Part shown: positions 35,806-45,595 of the stretch, piece after piece
How positions within the stretch are numbered: the first letter of the stretch is position 1
Layout of the letters: the number at the start of each line of letters is the position of its first letter
NCBI GenBank assembly: GCA_020072805.1
Contig: JAIQGC010000024.1
Span: 66,389-130,388 of the forward strand
Source: Terriglobia bacterium
GTDB lineage: Bacteria > Acidobacteriota > Terriglobia > Acidiferrales > UBA7541
Direction: 5' to 3'
Length of the DNA: 64,000 bases
The notes under the pieces: model-generated
The model's input: the letters and a program-made list of their open reading frames with translations, nothing else
Told to the model about the DNA's origin: nothing
Database searches by the model: none
Position numbers and translations under genes: made by a program

Positions 35806-36930
35806 TCAATCGGGTTCTTGCGTGACGATGTGGACGTCCACGGCGGGAGCTTGGCTGAGAAAGCGATTGATGGCGTTCATGTAGAGGAATTTCCTCCAGC
35901 CGTCGACTGCGGACCTGCCAAAGATCACTTGGGTGATGTGCTTATCGCGCGCGAAAGCCGCGACAGGATCGGCCACGTTGCCGCCCTTCAGGCGCACCAT
36001 GGTGGCGCCCAAACTCTCCGCAAACTGCACATTGGCTTCCAGTGTCTTCCGGTCTTCCTCGTCCGCATCCTCGCCAAGGTCCACATACACGGCATAAAGC
36101 TCCGCGTCGACTCGCCGGGCCATACGCGCTGCCCGCGCGATCAGGTATTGAGTTCTCGGGTGCGGGCTGATGCACACGGCAATTCGTTCGCGGACGGGCC
36201 AGGTCTCCTGAATGTCCTTCTGCTCCATGTAGGATTCCAGCGTGCGGTCCACTTGCTCGGCCACTTGCCGCAAGGCCAGTTCGCGCAGGGCGATCAGGTT
36301 GCCGCGCCGGAAAAAATTCCTTAGCGCTTGGTCCACCTTTTCAGTGGCATAAACATCGCCGCGTTTCATGCGGTTCTGCAGGGCTTCCGGCGTCAGGTCC
36401 ACCATCACCGCTTCTTCCGCCGACTGCACGACCCAGTCCGGCACGGTCTCCCGCACCTTGATTCCGGTAATCGCTCCGACCGTAGGGGCGATGCTTTCCA
36501 GATGCTGAATATTGACGGTGGAAAGAACGTCGATTCCCGCCGCGACGAGCTCGAGCACGTCCTCGTAGCGCTTGCGGTGTTTGCTGCCGGGAATATTGGT
36601 GTGCGCTAATTCATCGACAACGACGACGTGGGGCTTACGGCTGAGGATGGCGTCGGTGTCCATTTCCTCGAAGGGCGTGCCTTTGTATTCGATTTTCTTG
36701 CGCGGGATAGCAGTCAGCTGCTCGGACAGTTCCGCGATGGCCTTGCGGCCATGCGTTTCCACCACTCCGACAACGACATCTTCACCCCGGGTAGAACGGC
36801 GAATCGCCTCGCTCAGCATCGTGAACGTCTTGCCCACGCCAGGGGCATACCCCAAAAATACCTTGAAGCTGCCGCGAACCTTTTTCGGCGGCGAAGCCAC
36901 TTCCAACCATTGCTCCGGTGTCTTGGGCAT
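35806..36930 (-). CDS. KdpD N-terminal half (KdpD ATP-binding plus universal stress domain)
   Basis: 374 aa. Residues 1-215 are the KdpD N-terminal domain, with Walker A GYAPGVGKT (27-35) and VVVVDELAHTNIPGSKHRKRYEDV as Walker B. Residues about 250-374 are a universal-stress-like domain (VCISPHPRTQYLIARAARMARRVDAEL). There are no membrane segments, HisKA or ATPase. In typical KdpD (about 895 aa) these domains precede the kinase in one chain. Here the other half is a separate gene on the opposite strand (36981), 50 bp away. It probably senses ionic or nucleotide conditions and acts on that kinase or on KdpE. Confidence 0.85.
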   Translation of the reverse strand: MPKTPEQWLEVASPPKKVRGSFKVFLGYAPGVGKTFTMLSEAIRRSTRGEDVVVGVVETHGRKAIAELSEQLTAIPRKKIEYKGTPFEEMDTDAILSRKPHVVVVDELAHTNIPGSKHRKRYEDVLELVAAGIDVLSTVNIQHLESIAPTVGAITGIKVRETVPDWVVQSAEEAVMVDLTPEALQNRMKRGDVYATEKVDQALRNFFRRGNLIALRELALRQVAEQVDRTLESYMEQKDIQETWPVRERIAVCISPHPRTQYLIARAARMARRVDAELYAVYVDLGEDADEEDRKTLEANVQFAESLGATMVRLKGGNVADPVAAFARDKHITQVIFGRSAVDGWRKFLYMNAINRFLSQAPAVDVHIVTQEPD

Positions 36931-36980
36931 ATCTCTCTTCTCGTCAGCGGAACATACGAGAGCTAAGCTACAATGAAGCC

Positions 36981-38441
36981 ATGCGCGGCATCCTTACCAG
37001 CCGTTTACCCGGCTTTGTCGTCGCTTTGGGGACTGTAGCAGCGATCACCTTCCTCTGCTACAGGACCGCTCACGTCAACGCGACGACCGTTGCGCTGATC
37101 TTCCTGCTGGCTATTTTAGCAGTCTCTACGGTTTGGGGCATCCTTGTTTCCGTGGTGATGTCTCTCGCGGCGGTCTTCGCGTTCAACTTCTTCTTCATGC
37201 CTCCCGTCCTGACGCTCACCATTGCTGACCCCCAGAACTGGGTGGCCCTGTTCGCCTTTCTGGTCACTGCCGTCATTGGCAGTCATCTTTCCTCCAAGGC
37301 CCGGAACCAGGCCGAGGAAGCAGACCGGCGCCGGCGCGAGATCGAGAAGCTATACGAATTCAGCCAAAGATTGCTCAGCGCCGGGAACGTCATCGAACTC
37401 ATGAATGCCATTCCGCGCCAAGTCGTGGAATCCTTTGAAGTGGGCGCCGCCGCGCTGTTTTTGACGGAAAAGCAAAAGGTATACCGTTCGGGCCTGCTGA
37501 TTCCTCAACTGGATGCGGAGAAGCTGAAGGCCGTGGTTGCCCGCGAAGAGTTACAGGTAGATGAAACACAGAGTCTGTGTTTCGTCCCCGTCCGTCTGGG
37601 TGTGCGCGTCATCGGCTGCCTGGGGATTTCCGGCCAAATCCTTTCCCGGCAGTCCCTGGAAGCGCTCGGCACACTTATCGCCGTCGGCATTGAGAGGGCC
37701 CGGGCCATCGAGCAACTGGGCAAGACCGAGGCCTCCCGCGAGGGAGAGCGGTTGAAGTCAGCCTTGCTGGACTCCATTACCCACGACTTCCGGACTCCGC
37801 TCACTTCGATCAAAGCTTCGGTAACGAGCTTGCTCTCGGACTCCCGCCTGGATGCGGCGCACCGGACGGAACTACTCACGATCATTGAGGAAGAGACCAA
37901 CCGGCTGAATGCCTTGATCGGAGAAGCGGCCGAGATGGCCCGCCTGGAGGCTGGGGAACTTAAGCTGGACTTGCAACCTCACCCCATTTCCGAGCTGGTC
38001 TCCGCTGCTCTCGAACAGTGCAAGGGATTGCTTGGCAACCGGCCTGTACAGATTCAAATGCCGGAGAACCTCCCTTCCGTGCGCGCGGACATGAACAGCG
38101 CGAAGCAGATTCTGGTCCAGCTGCTGACGAACGCTCACAACTATTCGCCTTCGGAACTCCCGATCACGATCAGTGCGGAGGCGAACGGCAATTTCGTGGT
38201 GTCGAGCGTGGCCGACCGGGGGCCCGGAATTGAAGAGATGGAGCTCGGATTGATCTTCGACAAATTTTACCGCGGCAAAGACCAGCGATACCGCGTGCAT
38301 GGAACGGGGATGGGCTTGCCGATCGCGAAGGCTATCGTAGAAGCCCATGGCGGCACAATTAGCGTCGTCAGCCAACTGGGACACGGCTGCGTATTTTCCT
38401 TTAGCTTGCCCGTAAACCATAGCCAAAGCAGGCGGCAATGA
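36981..38441 (+). CDS. kdpD: KdpD-type sensor histidine kinase C-terminal half (DUF4118-GAF-HisKA-HATPase)
   Basis: 486 aa. Membrane segments at about residues 10-95 (DUF4118; FVVALGTVAAITFLCY, FAFNFFFMPPVLTLTI) are followed by a GAF-like domain, then HisKA with phospho-acceptor His268 in SITHDFRTPL. HATPase N-box QLLTNAHNYSP, G1 DRGPGIEE and G2 GTGMGLPIAKAIVEAHGG follow. This is the second half of KdpD as a free-standing kinase. It is divergent from the KdpD N-terminal gene and shares a 4-bp ATGA overlap with kdpE downstream, so kinase and regulator are co-translated. It likely phosphorylates KdpE under potassium limitation. Confidence 0.85.
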   Translation: MRGILTSRLPGFVVALGTVAAITFLCYRTAHVNATTVALIFLLAILAVSTVWGILVSVVMSLAAVFAFNFFFMPPVLTLTIADPQNWVALFAFLVTAVIGSHLSSKARNQAEEADRRRREIEKLYEFSQRLLSAGNVIELMNAIPRQVVESFEVGAAALFLTEKQKVYRSGLLIPQLDAEKLKAVVAREELQVDETQSLCFVPVRLGVRVIGCLGISGQILSRQSLEALGTLIAVGIERARAIEQLGKTEASREGERLKSALLDSITHDFRTPLTSIKASVTSLLSDSRLDAAHRTELLTIIEEETNRLNALIGEAAEMARLEAGELKLDLQPHPISELVSAALEQCKGLLGNRPVQIQMPENLPSVRADMNSAKQILVQLLTNAHNYSPSELPITISAEANGNFVVSSVADRGPGIEEMELGLIFDKFYRGKDQRYRVHGTGMGLPIAKAIVEAHGGTISVVSQLGHGCVFSFSLPVNHSQSRRQ

Positions 38442-39148
38442 GTTCCGCGAATATTCTGGTGGTTGACGATGAGCCCCAGATTCGGCGGGTGATGCGCACC
38501 ACCCTGTCGAGTCAGGGTTACACCATCATGGAAGCGCGCAGCGGTGAAGAGGCCCTGGAACTGTTCGGGAGCGAGCGGCCCGATCTGGTTCTGCTTGACG
38601 TGAATATGCCGGGTATGGGCGGGCTGGCCGCCTGCCGGGAAATCCGAGAACGCTCCGACGTCCCCATCATCATTCTTACGGTCCGCAATACGGAAAAGGA
38701 CAAGGTGCAGGCACTCGACGCGGGAGCGGACGACTATGTCGTGAAGCCCTTCGGGATCCAGGAACTTCTCGCGCGCATCCGCGCCGCTCTCCGCCGCACG
38801 TCTGTCGCGGAGCCCCTGGCTCCGGTCGATTCGCCCGAGCTTCACATTGATTTTGAGAGCCGGAAGGTCCTCGTCCAAGGGCAGCCGGTCCGGCTGACAC
38901 CCAAGGAGTTTGGCCTGCTGCAGCAACTGGCCGCCAATTCAGGCAAGCCCATTTCGCACCGCACTTTGCTGCAAGCCGTCTGGGGGCCGGACTACGGAGA
39001 GGAAACTGAATACCTTCGCGTGTTCATTAATCAGCTTCGCAAGAAAATCGAGCCTGATCCGCGCCACCCTCGCTATATTTGCACCGAACCCTGGGTCGGC
39101 TACCGCTTTGAATTGCCCCGGCCCAGCTCCGCAAAAACTCGCCGTTGA
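38438..39148 (+). CDS. kdpE: KdpE response regulator (OmpR/PhoB family)
   Basis: 236 aa. Receiver domain: acidic pair DDE at the N-terminus, phospho-acceptor Asp54 (LVLLDVNMPG), Thr and Lys109-region switch residues (IILTVRN; YVVKPFG). C-terminal winged helix: RLTPKEFGLLQQLAANSGKPISHRTLLQAVWG, then YLRVFINQLRKKIEPDP. The start overlaps the kinase stop by 4 bp. It is convergent with kdpC, only 13 bp away. Its probable binding site is the four 11-bp repeats at 45552-45595. Confidence 0.9.
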   Translation: MSSANILVVDDEPQIRRVMRTTLSSQGYTIMEARSGEEALELFGSERPDLVLLDVNMPGMGGLAACREIRERSDVPIIILTVRNTEKDKVQALDAGADDYVVKPFGIQELLARIRAALRRTSVAEPLAPVDSPELHIDFESRKVLVQGQPVRLTPKEFGLLQQLAANSGKPISHRTLLQAVWGPDYGEETEYLRVFINQLRKKIEPDPRHPRYICTEPWVGYRFELPRPSSAKTRR

Positions 39149-39161
39149 TTGAGATGCTTCC

Positions 39162-39734
39162 TTAGTGAAGAGGGGGATGCTGATCCAAGTCGAGATTCAG
39201 CTCCAGCACGTTTACGCGTGGCTCGCCAAGAAATCCCAGATCGCGATCTTTTGTATATTTCTTCACTAAACCACGCACCTCGTCCTCGTGAATACCGCGG
39301 GCCCTGGCCACGCGCGGTATCTGGAACTCCGCTGCCGCGGGAGAGATGTCCGGGTCCAGCCCGGATCCCGATGTCGTCACCAGATCCACGGGAATCGACG
39401 CACCTGGATTCTCGCTTTGAAGCTTTTGCACGTCGCCTTTCACTCGCTCCAGCAGAGCCTTGTTCGTGGGCGCCAGATTCGAGCCACCGCTGGCCGTGGG
39501 ATCATATCCGGTTCCGGCTGCGGACGGGCGCGGATGAAAGTAGCCGGGGCCGGTGAAGGCCTGCCCGATGATTCTCGAGCCTACGAGTTTGCCGTCCTTT
39601 TCGACCAGTTGCCCGTTCGCCCGCTCGCGAAAGAAAAGCTGCGCCAGGCCCGTGACTCCGAGCGGGTAGATCAGCCCAAAGATCATGGTTGTCACCAGCG
39701 TGAACCAAACGGCGATGATCAGGTTCTTTTTCAT
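39162..39734 (-). CDS. kdpC: Potassium-transporting ATPase subunit C
   Basis: 190 aa, single N-terminal membrane anchor (IIAVWFTLVTTMIFGLIYPLGVTGLAQ). The conserved GQAFTGPGYFHPRPSAAG, then ASGGSNLAPTNKAL, and the SGSGLDPDISPAAAEFQIPRVARARG block identify KdpC. It stabilises the KdpA-KdpB complex. It is the last gene of the operon, 9 bp after kdpB. Confidence 0.93.
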   Translation of the reverse strand: MKKNLIIAVWFTLVTTMIFGLIYPLGVTGLAQLFFRERANGQLVEKDGKLVGSRIIGQAFTGPGYFHPRPSAAGTGYDPTASGGSNLAPTNKALLERVKGDVQKLQSENPGASIPVDLVTTSGSGLDPDISPAAAEFQIPRVARARGIHEDEVRGLVKKYTKDRDLGFLGEPRVNVLELNLDLDQHPPLH

Positions 39735-39743
39735 GAGTTCCTC

Positions 39744-41792
39744 TCAGACAATCCCGGCGTACGTGAGCAGCACGTCAATGAGCTTGATCCCGAAGAACGG
39801 GGCGATCACTCCGCCGGCGCCATACAGCAGCAGATTGCGGCGGAGCAGCGCCGCGGCCCCTACCGGCCGGTAGCGCACGCCGCGCAGAGCCAGCGGAACC
39901 AAAGCAATGATGATCAGCGCGTTGAAAATAACTGCCGACAGAATTGCGGACTCCGGAGTGCGGAGCCGCATGATATTCAGAATACCGAGCTGCGGAAATG
40001 CGCCGGCGAACATCGCGGGAATGATGGCGAAGTACTTGGCCACATCATTCGCAACCGAAAACGTGGTCAGCGCGCCGCGAGTAATCAGAAGTTGCTTGCC
40101 AATTTCCACGATTTCGATGAGCTTGGTCGGGTTGGAGTCGAGGTCCACCATGTTGCCGGCTTCTTTCGCCGCTTGCGTGCCGGTATTCATGGCAACTCCC
40201 ACGTCGGCCTGTGCAAGCGCCGGAGCGTCGTTGGTGCCGTCGCCGGTCATGGCCACCAGTTTTCCCTTCGCTTGCTCTTTGCGAATGAGCGCCATCTTGT
40301 CTTCCGGCTTGGCTTCGGCGAGAAAATCGTCCACGCCCGCTTCCCGGGCGATCGCCGCCGCAGTTAGCGGATTGTCCCCGGTGATCATCATCGTGCGAAT
40401 GCCCATGGCCCGGAGGTGATCGAATCTTTCACGCATCCCGCCTTTAACCACATCCGTCAGAGCGATGGCGCCCAGCACGCGGCGGTCCTGTGAAACAAGC
40501 AGCGGAGTCCCGCCGGCATTGGAGATGTCCTTGACGATCTCCAGAATCTCGGCAGGCACCTCCTGGCCCCTCTCCGCGACGTATTTCGCAATGGTTTCCG
40601 GAGCCCCTTTGCGAATTTCGTGGACGTCCATGTCCACGCCGGACATGCGCGTCTGCGCCGAAAATGGAATAAACGTGGGATTGTGCGCCGCCAGCTCACG
40701 GCCGCGCAGCCCGTATTTTTCCTTAACCAGGACGACAATGGAACGCCCCTCGGGCGTTTCATCCGCTAAGGATGCCAGTTGTGCCGCGCTGGCCAGCTCT
40801 ACCTCCGTGATATTCGGGCAAGGGTGCAGCGCCGTCGCCTGACGGTTGCCCAGCGTAATCGTCCCGGTTTTATCCAACAAAAGTACGTCCACGTCTCCCG
40901 ACGCCTCGACGGCGCGTCCGGACATCGCGATGACATTTCTCTGAATCAGGCGGTCCATGCCCGCGATGCCTATCGCGGACAGCAGCCCGCCGATCGTCGT
41001 CGGAATCAGACAGACAAGGAGAGAAACAAGGACAAAGATGCTCTGCGGCGCGCCGGCATAGATGGCAAACGGCTGCAAGGTCACGACGGCGAGCAGGAAG
41101 ATGATGGTCAACCCCGCCAGAAGGATATTGAGCGCGATCTCGTTGGGTGTTTTCTGCCGGGATGCGCCCTCGACAAGGTGAATCATACGGTCGAGAAACG
41201 TCTCACCGGGATTTGAAGTGATGCGCACCCGGATCTCATCCGAGAGCACGCGCGTGCCCCCGGTAACCGCCGAGCGGTCTCCGCCGGACTCGCGGATCAC
41301 CGGCGCGGACTCCCCGGTAATCGCGGACTCGTCCACCGAGGCCACGCCCTCGATCACCTCCCCGTCTCCCGGAATGAATTCTCCGGCGCACACCAGAACC
41401 TCATCTCCGGCACGCAGCGCCGAACTCACGATGACCTCCGTGGAACCGTCCGGCAGCAAACGGCGCGCTTCCGTCTCTGCCCGGGCTTTGCGCAGAGTCT
41501 CCGCCTGCGCCTTGCCGCGCCCCTCCGCCATGGCCTCGGCAAAATTCGCAAACAGCACGGTAAACCATAACCACAGACTGATCTGCAGGCCGAAACCGAT
41601 CTGTCCCGCGTGATGAACGGCATTCCACACGAGTTGCACCGTGGTCAGTACGGCACCAACCTCCACCACAAACATAACGGGGTTCTTGACAATCGTCCGG
41701 GGGTCCAACTTTACAAAGGAGTCCACTACTGCCCCAGAAAGAATCTTCCTGTCCCCAAACGACTTTTTTCTGATTTGACCGGCTGAACTCAT
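39744..41792 (-). CDS. kdpB: Potassium-transporting P-type ATPase subunit B
   Basis: 682 aa from ATG 41792; the frame begins two codons earlier at a GTG. The phosphorylated aspartate is Asp307 ([12 protein letters not shown]), the same number as in E. coli. The TGES actuator loop is in [17 protein letters not shown], the hinge [18 protein letters not shown] binds Mg, and [15 protein letters not shown] is typical KdpB. It hydrolyses ATP to drive K+ through KdpA. It is 7 bp after kdpA. Confidence 0.95.
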   Translation of the reverse strand: MSSAGQIRKKSFGDRKILSGAVVDSFVKLDPRTIVKNPVMFVVEVGAVLTTVQLVWNAVHHAGQIGFGLQISLWLWFTVLFANFAEAMAEGRGKAQAETLRKARAETEARRLLPDGSTEVIVSSALRAGDEVLVCAGEFIPGDGEVIEGVASVDESAITGESAPVIRESGGDRSAVTGGTRVLSDEIRVRITSNPGETFLDRMIHLVEGASRQKTPNEIALNILLAGLTIIFLLAVVTLQPFAIYAGAPQSIFVLVSLLVCLIPTTIGGLLSAIGIAGMDRLIQRNVIAMSGRAVEASGDVDVLLLDKTGTITLGNRQATALHPCPNITEVELASAAQLASLADETPEGRSIVVLVKEKYGLRGRELAAHNPTFIPFSAQTRMSGVDMDVHEIRKGAPETIAKYVAERGQEVPAEILEIVKDISNAGGTPLLVSQDRRVLGAIALTDVVKGGMRERFDHLRAMGIRTMMITGDNPLTAAAIAREAGVDDFLAEAKPEDKMALIRKEQAKGKLVAMTGDGTNDAPALAQADVGVAMNTGTQAAKEAGNMVDLDSNPTKLIEIVEIGKQLLITRGALTTFSVANDVAKYFAIIPAMFAGAFPQLGILNIMRLRTPESAILSAVIFNALIIIALVPLALRGVRYRPVGAAALLRRNLLLYGAGGVIAPFFGIKLIDVLLTYAGIV

Positions 41793-41799
41793 AAACACC

Positions 41800-43572
41800 T
41801 CAGAAAGATTTTCCTGCGAGCATCAGCAGGTGTTCGAGAATCGGCCCCAGACTAAGAGCCGGGAAAAAGGTAAGAGCACCCACGATCAGAATCGTGGAAA
41901 CGAGCAAACTCGCAAACAATCCGCCTGTTACGGGAAATGTCCCAGCCGACTCGGGAACAATCTTCTTCTTGGCCAGGTTTCCGGCTATGGCCAGCACGGG
42001 AATGACCATGAAGAACCGCCCGAGCAATTGGGCGATGGCCGTGGAAGTGTTGTACCACATGGTATTGGCGTTCAGACCGGCGAACGCCGAGCCATTGTTG
42101 CCGGCGGAGGAGACATAGGCGTAGAGCACCTGGGAAAGCCCGTGCGGTCCCGGGTTCGAAATACTGGAAGTGCCAAAAGGCTTCACCACGGCGATTGCCG
42201 AGAAGCCCAGAATGGTAAACGTCAAGATGAGAATCGCCAGCATGGCCATCTTCACGTCGTAGGATTCGATCTTCTTCCCCAAGTACTCCGGAGTTCGGCC
42301 CACCATCAGCCCGGCGATGAACACCGCGAGGATCACAAACACCACGATCCCGTAGAGCCCGGCTCCGACGCCGCCGAAGACAACCTCTCCCAGCATGATG
42401 TTGATCAAAGGGACCATGCCGCCAAGCGGCGTGAACGAATCATGCATGCTGTTCACGGCGCCGCAGCTCGCGTCGGTCGTCACCGTCGCGAACAGCGCGG
42501 AGTTCGCAATTCCGAAACGCACCTCTTTCCCTTCCATGTTCCCGCCAGATTGCAGCGCGCTCGCCCGCTGATCCGTGCCGGCCAAAAGTGGATTGCCTCT
42601 AGCCTCCGCCCAGTACACTGTCGTCACACCGACAAAAAACAAAAATGCCATCGCGGCCCACACGGCCCAGCCATGCCGCTGCGACCCCGTCATGCGGCCC
42701 AGTGTGTACGTGAGACCGGAGGGAATCGCGAAAATCAGCACGATCTGGAAAAAGTTCGAGAATGGCGTGGGATTTTCGAAAGGGTGTGCACTGTTGGCGT
42801 TGAAGAATCCGCCGCCATTCGTGCCGAATTCCTTGATGGCTTCCTGCGAGGCCACGGGGCCCTGCGCAATCACCTGTTGCGTCACCGTTTGTGTCGTGGT
42901 CTTACCGTCCGGGCCGGTCACCTGCACGGTCTGCGGTTCGATCAGTTGCACGGTGGCGTAGGGCTTCAGATTCTGTACGACCCCCTGAGACACGAACACC
43001 AGCGAGCTCACCAGGCAAATGGGCAGCAGAACCCACATTAGACAGCGCGTGGCATCCACCCAGAAGTTTCCGAGCTTGTCCGTTTCCTTGCGGGCGATGC
43101 CGCGAATGACCACGATGGCCAGAACGATACCGACAGCCGCCGAGGCGAAGTTGTGGTACGCCAGCCCCGCCATCTGCGTGAGATAGCTCATCGTGGACTC
43201 GCCACTGTAGGCCTGCCAGTTCGTATTCGTCGTGAACGAGGCCGCTGTGCCAAACGCCAGGCCTGGTTCCACATTGGGAAAATTCTGCGGGTTGAGCGGC
43301 AGCCACTTCTGCGTGCGCTCGATGAGATAGAGAAGCGCCATGGAGACGCCGCTAAACAGAAGCATGGCCATGGCGTACTCCGTCCAGCGCATCTCGTGCT
43401 TCTCGTCCACGCCGGTCAGCCGGTATACGATTCTTTCGACCGGCCGCAGGATCGGGTCGAGAAATGTCTTTTCCCGGTTGAATACTCGCGTCATGAAGAT
43501 GCCGAGCGGCTTGGTGAGCAGAACAATCACCAGAAGGTAGAACGCAATTTGGAACCAGCCATTGGCCGTCAT
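41800..43572 (-). CDS. kdpA: Potassium-transporting ATPase subunit A (channel-like)
   Basis: 590 aa from ATG 43572. It contains all four selectivity-filter regions: [45 protein letters not shown] and [13 protein letters not shown]. About ten membrane segments. It binds and passes K+ with high affinity. A GGAGGAG ribosome site lies inside the end of kdpF, and the ATG is 2 bp beyond the kdpF stop, so kdpF and kdpA are translationally coupled. Confidence 0.95.
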   Translation of the reverse strand: MTANGWFQIAFYLLVIVLLTKPLGIFMTRVFNREKTFLDPILRPVERIVYRLTGVDEKHEMRWTEYAMAMLLFSGVSMALLYLIERTQKWLPLNPQNFPNVEPGLAFGTAASFTTNTNWQAYSGESTMSYLTQMAGLAYHNFASAAVGIVLAIVVIRGIARKETDKLGNFWVDATRCLMWVLLPICLVSSLVFVSQGVVQNLKPYATVQLIEPQTVQVTGPDGKTTTQTVTQQVIAQGPVASQEAIKEFGTNGGGFFNANSAHPFENPTPFSNFFQIVLIFAIPSGLTYTLGRMTGSQRHGWAVWAAMAFLFFVGVTTVYWAEARGNPLLAGTDQRASALQSGGNMEGKEVRFGIANSALFATVTTDASCGAVNSMHDSFTPLGGMVPLINIMLGEVVFGGVGAGLYGIVVFVILAVFIAGLMVGRTPEYLGKKIESYDVKMAMLAILILTFTILGFSAIAVVKPFGTSSISNPGPHGLSQVLYAYVSSAGNNGSAFAGLNANTMWYNTSTAIAQLLGRFFMVIPVLAIAGNLAKKKIVPESAGTFPVTGGLFASLLVSTILIVGALTFFPALSLGPILEHLLMLAGKSF

Positions 43573-43574
43573 GA

Positions 43575-43664
43575 TCAGAACTCCTCCGCCTTCAGCAGGG
43601 CATAGAGCAAATACCCAAAGAGAAGGACACAAATGATCAGCAACACCGCATTCCCTGTATTCAT
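43575..43664 (-). CDS. kdpF: KdpF micro-protein
   Basis: 29 aa, one hydrophobic helix ([18 protein letters not shown]), then KAEEF at the C-terminus, the classic KdpF size and pattern. AGGAG precedes the ATG. It lies directly before kdpA with a 2-bp gap. It stabilises the KdpFABC complex as a lipid-like subunit. Confidence 0.85.
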   Translation of the reverse strand: MNTGNAVLLIICVLLFGYLLYALLKAEEF

Positions 43665-43674
43665 AGGCTCGCTC

Positions 43675-43761
43675 CTACCTCAGCCGTTCGCATGCGCGAA
43701 CGTAGAGAATGGCTACTCCGACAAACAGCGCCGTCGCGGCGATGAAAATGACGTCTAGCAT
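43675..43761 (-). CDS. 28-aa membrane micro-protein upstream of kdpF
   Basis: Begins MLDVIFIAATALFVGVAIL and ends YVRACERLR: one membrane helix and a short basic tail with a cysteine. A GGAAGAGAGGAAG ribosome region precedes the ATG, and its stop is 10 bp before kdpF. The YVRxCERL ending resembles small unannotated proteins I recall from other kdp operons, so it is likely real. Function unknown; an accessory subunit of Kdp is a guess. Confidence 0.65.
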   Translation of the reverse strand: MLDVIFIAATALFVGVAILYVRACERLR

Positions 43762-43804
43762 GATTCTTCCTCTCTTCCGCCTGAATCATCCGGCAGTTGA
43801 TGCT

Positions 43805-45238
43805 CTACCACGATCCCTGCTTCTGTCCCCACCACCAGACCAGGCCCACGGTCGCTGTGTTCTGTTCCTTCTTTAATTGGCCGGGCGTTTCTGTCAGGAA
43901 GAACGCCTGGTTGGAGAAATCTCGCCGCCATTCAAAACGCGTCAGGAAACCGTCGGCCAGTTTGTATTCGTAAGTAAGAGTAGTCTCTTTTAGGGCCTGG
44001 GTAACTCCACTGAACATCCCGCCACGATCCGACAAATATTCGGCACGAGCCGCGACCCCCGATTTCCGGATGAACTGATAATGCACGTACGCCGCACCTC
44101 CGCTGACATGCGCGGGCGCTGAAGTTTCAAATTGCCGGTTGATGACGTAATCCGCCTCACCTACGAGTGTGAGCTTCGGTGACGCATTCCAGCAGATATA
44201 GGTATCCAGAAGGTGGAACCGGCCGTCAGGCGTCGGCACAATGGGCGTCGTGGAAAGACCGGGCTGGGTTGGGAGCGCAGGAAATCCCGGATTCAGCGCG
44301 GGTTGCAGGTCCCGCTGCTCCCTTCCGATGTGATAGATGAAATTCCACTGTACGGTTTTCGCGGGCTTGACGATCACCTGAACAACTTGCGACTTGAAGC
44401 CATTAAAGTCTTCTGTTTGCTGTACCCCGTTTATGAGCCAGTAGCTCAGCGTCAGTTTATCGTTGACGGTATACGTATTTCGGAAACCCATGTGATAAAA
44501 CGGCAGGAAATTGAAGAAGTACGCCCGCGAATAGTTGAATTGATCCTTGGAATAGTTACCTTCGTAGCCCATCGCGCTGGCAAACTTCCCAAAATCAATG
44601 GTGAGCCCTTTCCCGATGGGAGCCACGTAGGTTCCGTAGGCTTGAAAAACAGGACGGTAGACCTGAGGCCGTGGTTCGTTTGCAGCATTCCCCTGCAAAG
44701 TCTCCGTCGCTTGTCCATATTGAAGGTCCATCCGGGCTCCAAATCGCCTGCCGGCTGTCGGGTCTGCTGCTCGCTCAAGAATCACCGTCGCCTGATTCAG
44801 ACTGAAGCTGTTGCTGCTGACGTCATAGGGGCGGAGCAGATTCACACGACCGATGGGCCGGTTGAAATTGTAGGCATAATAGCCATCGATTGTGAGGTTC
44901 AGTGTGGCCCCCTGAAGAAAATCGTTGGAACTGCGCTCTGAAGCAGTCGCCGCCGGAACGCCCGGTCCCGCCCCAGCGGCCTGGACGACCGGCTTCAAAT
45001 CCGTAGTTTCCGGAGCAGCAGAGGACGCATCGAGCGAGCGTTTCTGTTTCAACTGCTCTTCGAGACCGTTGATTCGCGTGGAGAGCTGCACAACGAGCCT
45101 CCGCAACTCATCGAGCTGTTTTTGAACAGCCTCCTGGCCCGCCGGAAACGCCGCAGGTGTAGCTTGTGTTTGCCCATGTGCAACCCCGGGCCAAATAATG
45201 ATAGCCGCGAGTAATCTGAATGCCTTAGTCTTCCACAT
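43805..45238 (-). CDS. Outer-membrane beta-barrel porin (OmpL-like, BBP2 family)
   Basis: 477 aa from ATG 45238, signal peptide residues 1-22 (LLAAIIIWPGVAHG). A coiled-coil segment follows (QEAVQKQLDELRRLVVQLSTRINGLEEQLKQK), as in trimeric or periplasm-anchored porins. The rest is a beta-barrel with alternating aromatic strands: LNLTIDGYYAYNFNRPIGRVN, MGFRNTYTVNDKLTLSYWLINGVQ, and the last strand TATVGLVWWWGQKQGSW. It lies in the kdp operon, 43 bp before the small membrane ORF, suggesting K+ or osmolyte entry through the outer membrane under the same control. The GTG at 45271 overlaps the upstream ORF but lacks a ribosome site. Confidence 0.75.
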   Translation of the reverse strand: MWKTKAFRLLAAIIIWPGVAHGQTQATPAAFPAGQEAVQKQLDELRRLVVQLSTRINGLEEQLKQKRSLDASSAAPETTDLKPVVQAAGAGPGVPAATASERSSNDFLQGATLNLTIDGYYAYNFNRPIGRVNLLRPYDVSSNSFSLNQATVILERAADPTAGRRFGARMDLQYGQATETLQGNAANEPRPQVYRPVFQAYGTYVAPIGKGLTIDFGKFASAMGYEGNYSKDQFNYSRAYFFNFLPFYHMGFRNTYTVNDKLTLSYWLINGVQQTEDFNGFKSQVVQVIVKPAKTVQWNFIYHIGREQRDLQPALNPGFPALPTQPGLSTTPIVPTPDGRFHLLDTYICWNASPKLTLVGEADYVINRQFETSAPAHVSGGAAYVHYQFIRKSGVAARAEYLSDRGGMFSGVTQALKETTLTYEYKLADGFLTRFEWRRDFSNQAFFLTETPGQLKKEQNTATVGLVWWWGQKQGSW

Positions 45239-45267
45239 CACTATAGCTCCATCTGACGATGTGCACT

Positions 45268-45465
45268 TCACGGCTCATGATTCTGCCGCGAGCCTTTCGG
45301 AATCATGATGACCACGCGCACTGACTGCTTTCCATGGACTTTCGAGTTAGAACCCTGCCGATGAGATCTATTCGTTCGCTTTGCCTCGCGGGAAAACTGA
45401 ACCAACGCGTACAACATGAACGCAAGACCGAAGCTGACGAAACTTATGAAAAACCACATCGCCAT
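45268..45465 (-). CDS. Small membrane protein, first gene of the kdp operon
   Basis: 65 aa with one N-terminal helix (WFFISFVSFGLAFMLYALVQF) and a basic, polar C-terminus. I do not recognise a family. It starts about 90 bp downstream of the 11-bp repeats and ends 29 bp before the porin ATG, so it would be the promoter-proximal gene of the kdp transcript. No strong ribosome site, so moderate support only. Confidence 0.45.
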   Translation of the reverse strand: MAMWFFISFVSFGLAFMLYALVQFSREAKRTNRSHRQGSNSKVHGKQSVRVVIMIPKGSRQNHEP

Positions 45466-45551
45466 CAAATGTCTACTTTCGCTGCAGCCGCCCTTGTCTA
45501 CGGTTCACTTGGCGGGTATCCGTCAACGGCTCCAAGCATCACCTGCGACCC

Positions 45552-45595
45552 GTAAGGGAGTCGCAAGGAAGTTGTAAGGATTCCATAAAGGTTTA
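45552..45595. promoter_or_regulatory. Four tandem 11-bp repeats, likely KdpE binding site
   Basis: Four adjacent 11-mers on the plus strand: GTAAGGGAGTC, GCAAGGAAGTT, GTAAGGATTCC, ATAAAGGTTTA. The shared pattern is (G)YAAGGnAnt. Tandem 11-bp direct repeats are typical of OmpR/PhoB-type sites, where each monomer covers about one helical turn. The array lies upstream of the kdp operon on the minus strand. A TTGACG at 45526-45521 could be its -35. Confidence 0.65.
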
